Assembly: GCF_025949665.1 (NCBI RefSeq)
Contig: NZ_JAPDFT010000003.1
Span: forward strand, 186,001 to 250,000
DNA: 64,000 nucleotides
Direction of reading: 5' to 3'
Origin: Chryseobacterium viscerum
Lineage (GTDB): Bacteria > Bacteroidota > Bacteroidia > Flavobacteriales > Weeksellaceae
This document shows, piece after piece, positions 60,291-64,000 of the stretch (the stretch's first letter is position 1; each line of letters opens with the position of its first letter). The notes beneath the pieces were generated by a model that did not search any database, was not told the origin of the DNA, and was given only the letters and a program-made list of their open reading frames with translations. The position numbers were made by a program, and so were the translations under genes.

Positions 60291-61466
60291 TTAACCTCTG
60301 ACATTAGCTTTAAGTTCATGCTCCAATGTCTGAAGATCCTGATCCAGTTTTCTTCTGTTATCTGCTCCCTGTTTCTGGATTTGTTTCACTTCATTCAATG
60401 TATTGATAAGCATTGATGTTGTTTCTTTCAATGTTTCTACAGATACAATAGTCTGCTCGTTTGCTCTGGCAACATTAATTGAGTTCTGTCCTAGACGCTC
60501 TGCATTCTTTCTTAAAATTTCTTCTGTAGTAGAAGATACTTTCTGCTGGATTTCAATATTCTGCTGTTGTCTGTACATCGCTACAGCCAATGAAAGCTGG
60601 TTTTTCCAGACAGGAAGTGTAGTAGTAAGAATCGTCTGTGCTTTTTCAGCAATAGAAACGTTGTTATTCTGTACCAGTCTGATCTGTGGAAGCGACTGCA
60701 TCATGATCACACGTACTACTTTAAGATCTGCCATTCTTCGGTCTAACCTTGCAATGAAATCTCTCTTATCCGCAATCTGGTAATCCTGAAAATTCTGAGG
60801 AGCAGTTTCCATTTGAGCTAGCTCTACTGCAGCTCTTTCCATTCTGATATTTCCTGCAATTACAAGGTCTTCAATTTGTTTAATAGAATTCACATTGCTT
60901 TCAAAAATAGTCTGAAGTACCGCATTATCCTTTGTAGAAGTAATAATACCTGCATTTACTTTGTAAGAAATCTGCTCAATATTATTGATGATCTTGTCAT
61001 ATTTTGCAAATAAGTTTTCCACCTGAGTAATTACCTTCTTCATGAATGGTAATTTACTTAGAAAGCTTTTTACTTTATTTCCGTTAAGCTCATCTACATC
61101 TACATAGTTAAGCTCTACCAAAAGATCATTGATAAGACCTCCTACTTCTCCTGAGTTTGATCTTCTTACGTTTCCTAAGAAGCTGTCACTCTGATTGGTT
61201 AATGTTTTCTGAAGTTCTGCCCCGAAATTAACGATGGAACCTGGATTGGCTTCATCAATAGAGTTCGCAAGAACTTCATATTTCTGGCGTTCTTCCGACT
61301 GCAACTGAGTCAGATTCACATTTCCTTCTCTATCCACAAGAACTGCCGGCGCTGCATTCTGAACAGGCTGAGCCGGAGTTGGAGGAACCATTGGAGTAGG
61401 TTCAAAGGTTTTAAGAGGTTCTATTGACCCTAGCGGATCTATGGGTTGATTTTCCTGATTGTCCAT
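60291..61466 (-). CDS. telA: Toxic anion resistance protein TelA/KlaA family
   Basis: 391 residues. A Pro-rich N-terminus (TPMVPPTPAQPVQ) is followed by a helical body with SFLGNVRRSNSGEVGGLINDL, LPFMKKVITQVENLFAKYDKIINNIEQISYKVN and MERAAVELAQMETAPQNFQDYQIADKRDF, all TelA family. Its role is tied to tellurite and membrane stress. It lies 2 bases after the second TerD gene and before the unknown 315-residue gene. Confidence 0.92.
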   Translation of the reverse strand: MDNQENQPIDPLGSIEPLKTFEPTPMVPPTPAQPVQNAAPAVLVDREGNVNLTQLQSEERQKYEVLANSIDEANPGSIVNFGAELQKTLTNQSDSFLGNVRRSNSGEVGGLINDLLVELNYVDVDELNGNKVKSFLSKLPFMKKVITQVENLFAKYDKIINNIEQISYKVNAGIITSTKDNAVLQTIFESNVNSIKQIEDLVIAGNIRMERAAVELAQMETAPQNFQDYQIADKRDFIARLDRRMADLKVVRVIMMQSLPQIRLVQNNNVSIAEKAQTILTTTLPVWKNQLSLAVAMYRQQQNIEIQQKVSSTTEEILRKNAERLGQNSINVARANEQTIVSVETLKETTSMLINTLNEVKQIQKQGADNRRKLDQDLQTLEHELKANVRG

Positions 61467-61468
61467 GA

Positions 61469-62026
61469 TTACTTCTGATAAATTGATACAAATTTCTCAA
61501 GGCCGTCTCTCTGCCCTGCTCCTACAGCTTCAAATTTCCATTCTCCGTTTCTGTTATAGATTCTTCCGAATTCTACAGCCGTTTCGATTGAGAAATCTTC
61601 ATCCAATTCATATTTTAAGATCTCTTCATTCGTATCTGTATTGAAAATTCTGATGAAAGAATTTCTTACCTGCCCAAAGTTTTGTTTTCTCGAATCTGCT
61701 TCGTGAATAGTTACTACTACAGTAATTTCTTTGATAGCATCATCAATCTTTGTAAGATCAATCTTGATCTGCTCATCATCTCCTGCTCCTTCTCCTGTAA
61801 GGTTATCACCTGTATGAATTACAGATTTGTCCGGAGACTCAAGGTTGTTATAGAAAATAAAGTGATTATCTGAAACTAATTTTTTGTCGTCCCCAAGCAA
61901 AAACAAAGATGCATCAAGGTCAAAACCTGTTCCTGTAGAAGTATTATTGATATCCCATCCTAAACCTACAGTAAATTTAGGTGCGTTAATATTTTCTCTT
62001 TGTCCTTTTTGTAAGTTAATAGCCAT
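61469..62026 (-). CDS. TerD-family calcium-binding stress protein (second copy)
   Basis: 185 residues. MAINLQKGQRENINAPKFTVGLGWDINNTSTGTGFDLDASLFLL and IHTGDNLTGEGAGDDEQIKIDLTK are the canonical TerD repeats with the acidic calcium site. It overlaps the end of the phosphoribosyltransferase gene by 11 bases, so translation is coupled. Companion of TerD1 and TerC. Confidence 0.94.
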   Translation of the reverse strand: MAINLQKGQRENINAPKFTVGLGWDINNTSTGTGFDLDASLFLLGDDKKLVSDNHFIFYNNLESPDKSVIHTGDNLTGEGAGDDEQIKIDLTKIDDAIKEITVVVTIHEADSRKQNFGQVRNSFIRIFNTDTNEEILKYELDEDFSIETAVEFGRIYNRNGEWKFEAVGAGQRDGLEKFVSIYQK

Positions 62027-62840
62027 AATATAATTCCGTTTGTGTTAAAGTATTGATGTTATTTTCGTATTCTTTTATTAAATGATAATTATTGCTGATG
62101 GCCAGCTCTAAAAGCAGATCCATCTGTTCTTTTTTTACTTTAGACGTAAGATAATCAAAATTACTTGAATCCAGACCTAAAATATATTTTACAATCCTTG
62201 TATTGAACTGAAAACTTTCTTTATTCATCACTTCTGCCACGTGTTTTACATTTTTTACTGCATAGTAATTGAAAAAGTTTTCGATTTTCGGATCAAGGTC
62301 AAAATTCATCAGCTCTGCGTAATACAGGAACATAAAGTCAGCCTCCACACTATATTCATCCAGAATTCTGTTGACTGTATATTCATGACTTCCCGTGATC
62401 TTTATATCGTCTATAAAAATACAAAGTTTTCCTCTCAAAAAATCTTTATCGATATAATATGTGTCATTCGCGATCAGATTTTTACGGTCTTCAAAATTAA
62501 GATTCCCGTAATCTGTGATGTAAGTATGATTACGATTGATTTTAGATAAAACACTGGATTTCTTTCCTTTTTGAAACAGATAAAAATCCAAATGTTTCTT
62601 AAAATAAAAACATAAAAAATTAGATGCTGTAGGAATCGCCATATACGGGCTTGGCAGCACAACAATTTCTTTATTCGTATTTAAAAGTTCTTCATTTTCG
62701 GAAATAAATCCATCGAATAATTCTCTTGCAAATTTTTCAGCATACGATCTATCGCCATACTTGAAATAGCTGTATTCTGCAGGTGAGAATGTAAACTCAT
62801 CTGCGGAATGAATGTGGTGTAAGCTGTATCTTGTATTCAT
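62016..62840 (-). CDS. Phosphoribosyltransferase-like protein of the Ter biosynthetic module
   Basis: 274 residues. CIFIDDIKITGSHE (140-153) is the PRPP-binding motif of type I PRTases. VVLPSPYMAIPTASNFL precedes it as the pyrophosphate loop region. The C-terminal helical tail is not shared with nucleotide PRTases. In Ter gene clusters described by Anantharaman and colleagues, a PRTase, HAD phosphatase, ATP-grasp and citrate-lyase-like enzyme are predicted to make a nucleoside-like metabolite. Overlaps the TerD stop by 11 bases and follows the HAD gene by 8. Confidence 0.85.
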   Translation of the reverse strand: MNTRYSLHHIHSADEFTFSPAEYSYFKYGDRSYAEKFARELFDGFISENEELLNTNKEIVVLPSPYMAIPTASNFLCFYFKKHLDFYLFQKGKKSSVLSKINRNHTYITDYGNLNFEDRKNLIANDTYYIDKDFLRGKLCIFIDDIKITGSHEYTVNRILDEYSVEADFMFLYYAELMNFDLDPKIENFFNYYAVKNVKHVAEVMNKESFQFNTRIVKYILGLDSSNFDYLTSKVKKEQMDLLLELAISNNYHLIKEYENNINTLTQTELYYGY

Positions 62841-62848
62841 GTTTATTT

Positions 62849-63517
62849 TTAGTGTTTAAGTAAATAGGCACTGAAACCGAAGTCTTTTGCTCCTTGATAA
62901 TCCGCTACAGGATTATCTCCGATGTGCAGAATCCGATTTAGAGGCAAGTCCTGATCTTTGATCTTATTCTTCACTTCCTGAAAAATAAGCGGGTTTGGTT
63001 TGGAACAGTTGATTTCATCAGAATAGATATGAAAATCTATGTACTGATCCAGGTTTTCATGAATCAGGAATTTTCTCATTGTTTTCCCTTTGATAAATCC
63101 TGTGTTGCTCAGAATATTAATAGTCTTTCCTTGATTTTTGATATCATCAAAAAATCCATGAATATTTTCAAAAATCACAACTGGTCTGTATTCCAGAAAC
63201 AATTCTTCACTTTTGTTATAAAACTCATTGAGTTTTTCTTTATTCAATTGCTTTACATCCACCCCCAGGGAACCAAGAATCATCAGATAAATCTCAAAAG
63301 TATCAATATTTCCCCCTGTTACTTCGTTGATGGTATTACAAAGATCATCATAATATTTCACAGTTTTTGCAACTTCATCTATAGGTTTATCTACATTGAA
63401 AAATGAGGAGAACAGCTCAACTCTTTTTGCTTTAAATTCAGGATGAGATTTGATTAAAGTGAGCCACAAATCAAAGGAAAAATGACAGTGGTTATGAATG
63501 TCGATATCTGTTTTCAA
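62849..63517 (-). CDS. HAD-family hydrolase of the Ter biosynthetic module
   Basis: 222 residues. Motif I is FSFDLWLTL (Asp16, Trp18 in place of the second Asp, Thr20). Motif II is NILSNTG; KPNP and HIGDNPVADYQGAKDFG are motifs III and IV. The D-x-W substitution changes the usual second acidic residue. It heads the operon of seven minus-strand genes ending in terC, with 8 bases to the PRTase gene. Probably a sugar-phosphate phosphatase. Confidence 0.88.
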   Translation of the reverse strand: MKTDIDIHNHCHFSFDLWLTLIKSHPEFKAKRVELFSSFFNVDKPIDEVAKTVKYYDDLCNTINEVTGGNIDTFEIYLMILGSLGVDVKQLNKEKLNEFYNKSEELFLEYRPVVIFENIHGFFDDIKNQGKTINILSNTGFIKGKTMRKFLIHENLDQYIDFHIYSDEINCSKPNPLIFQEVKNKIKDQDLPLNRILHIGDNPVADYQGAKDFGFSAYLLKH

Positions 63518-63666
63518 TAGGTTTTAAGTTAAAAGTTTTTATTTAGCTTCTTGAAAAAGATTTAAAATTTTCTAATCATCAAAAAGTGTTTATAATACTA
63601 TTCTTCCCAAAGATAAAATATTTATCATAAAAGCATTACGTTAGTTATCTGTTTTAAGATATTTTT

Positions 63667-63819
63667 ATGAAATTCTATAAATTTGAAAGACTCACAGAAG
63701 ATGATTTCAGAAGTGTTGAATATTCGTTCACAAAAAAATATTTTCAAAAATTCTTTGAAAATCAAAAAAAAATTATAATTTCGCAACCGATTAAAAATCA
63801 ACAATGTCAACAAAAATGA
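63667..63819 (+). CDS. Possible small ORF upstream of the Ter operon
   Basis: 50 residues, MKFYKFERLTEDDFRSVEYSF and a Lys/Gln-rich end; a 24-codon ORF (MINIITLSNP...) starts in an ATGA overlap at 63816. A rho-independent terminator on the same strand follows at 63923. This makes a small plus-strand transcript likely but translation is unproven, and no family is recognised. A 62-codon ORF on the opposite strand is less plausible. Confidence 0.3.
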   Translation: MKFYKFERLTEDDFRSVEYSFTKKYFQKFFENQKKIIISQPIKNQQCQQK

Positions 63820-63922
63820 TAAATATTATAACTTTAAGCAATCCTGTCAGAGCTGTGTTCTTTGGCAGCACTGAATATTTATCTGAATAGTTCTATAGAT
63901 CTTTTATACTAAAAATATATTG

Positions 63923-63952
63923 AAGACCTGTCTATTCGGATAGGTCTTTTTT
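63923..63952 (+). terminator. Plus-strand terminator near the right edge
   Basis: AAGACCT (63923-63929) pairs with AGGTCTT (63942-63948), followed by a T run. It lies downstream of the small ORF at 63667. The remaining 48 bases hold nothing I can support. Confidence 0.75.
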
Positions 63953-64000
63953 GCTGCCCTAATTTCAGACTTTAACAATTCAACGAATTTGTGTTATTTG

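Noticed and set aside
63625..63813. 62-codon minus-strand ORF near the right edge
   Set aside because: Phe/Ile/Lys-rich, no start context and no similarity; the plus strand has a better case because of the terminator.

Overview
The window reads as chromosomal DNA from a low-GC flavobacterium, most likely Chryseobacterium or a close Weeksellaceae relative. Support comes from Bacteroidetes-type promoters (a TAnnTTTG -7 element, with a TTG/TTTG -33 element 19 bases upstream in the two best cases), type IX secretion C-terminal domains, PorZ, a GLPGLI-family protein, a DUF4270 lipoprotein and abundant short AT-rich hairpin terminators. The genus is an inference from protein style and gene order; there is no rRNA here.

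Layout. 1-3600: start of glmS, a DUF4270 lipoprotein and a half-length glycogen-synthase-like protein on the minus strand, divergent from panC. 3800-4200: a Lys-Leu-Lys tRNA cluster. 4300-12950: aroK, an S4 RNA-binding protein, lipoprotein, FMN-binding glutamate-synthase-like enzyme, tRNA modification enzyme MtaB, a DinB-like protein, a large type B T9SS cargo protein and a PD-(D/E)XK-like orphan. 13150-17950: an alpha-glucan phosphorylase-like enzyme whose PLP-lysine position is Thr, two small proteins and a dipeptidyl-peptidase IV. 18000-21200: a compact locus with a 64-residue Cys/Gly-rich peptide behind a double-glycine leader, a C39-like/VKOR/thioredoxin membrane oxidase, a GLPGLI protein and a divergent HTH regulator with a palindrome between; this is the best candidate for an undescribed peptide system. 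21250-27000: three POT peptide transporters interrupted by a decayed DUF1016 nuclease gene. 27000-37990: thioredoxin, recG, a pseudo-receiver/AraC pair, dapA, a split 5'-nucleotidase, porZ and recO. 38000-49900: GH63-like glucosidase, SDR dehydrogenase, GMC oxidoreductase, an ANT(6)-type aminoglycoside adenylyltransferase, mqo, gpsA and an M23 peptidase with an internal insertion. 50000-57060: a degenerate MBL protein and an NAD(P)-binding protein controlled by an Rrf2 regulator with two matching operators, then FKBP, catalase-like, NTF2-like and TetR genes. 57500-63520: a tightly packed Ter stress operon (HAD hydrolase, phosphoribosyltransferase, TerD, TelA, an unknown protein, TerD, TerC).

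How genes work together. The HAD and PRTase genes fit the biosynthetic module proposed for Ter systems (a nucleoside-like metabolite), transcribed with the TerD/TelA/TerC membrane-stress module. The Rrf2 operators link a redox-type regulator to the NAD(P)-binding/MBL pair. The peptide locus pairs a secreted Cys-rich peptide with a dedicated disulfide-forming oxidase, with a terminator-like hairpin between them that could keep peptide levels above oxidase levels. Most of the rest is core metabolism and envelope function.
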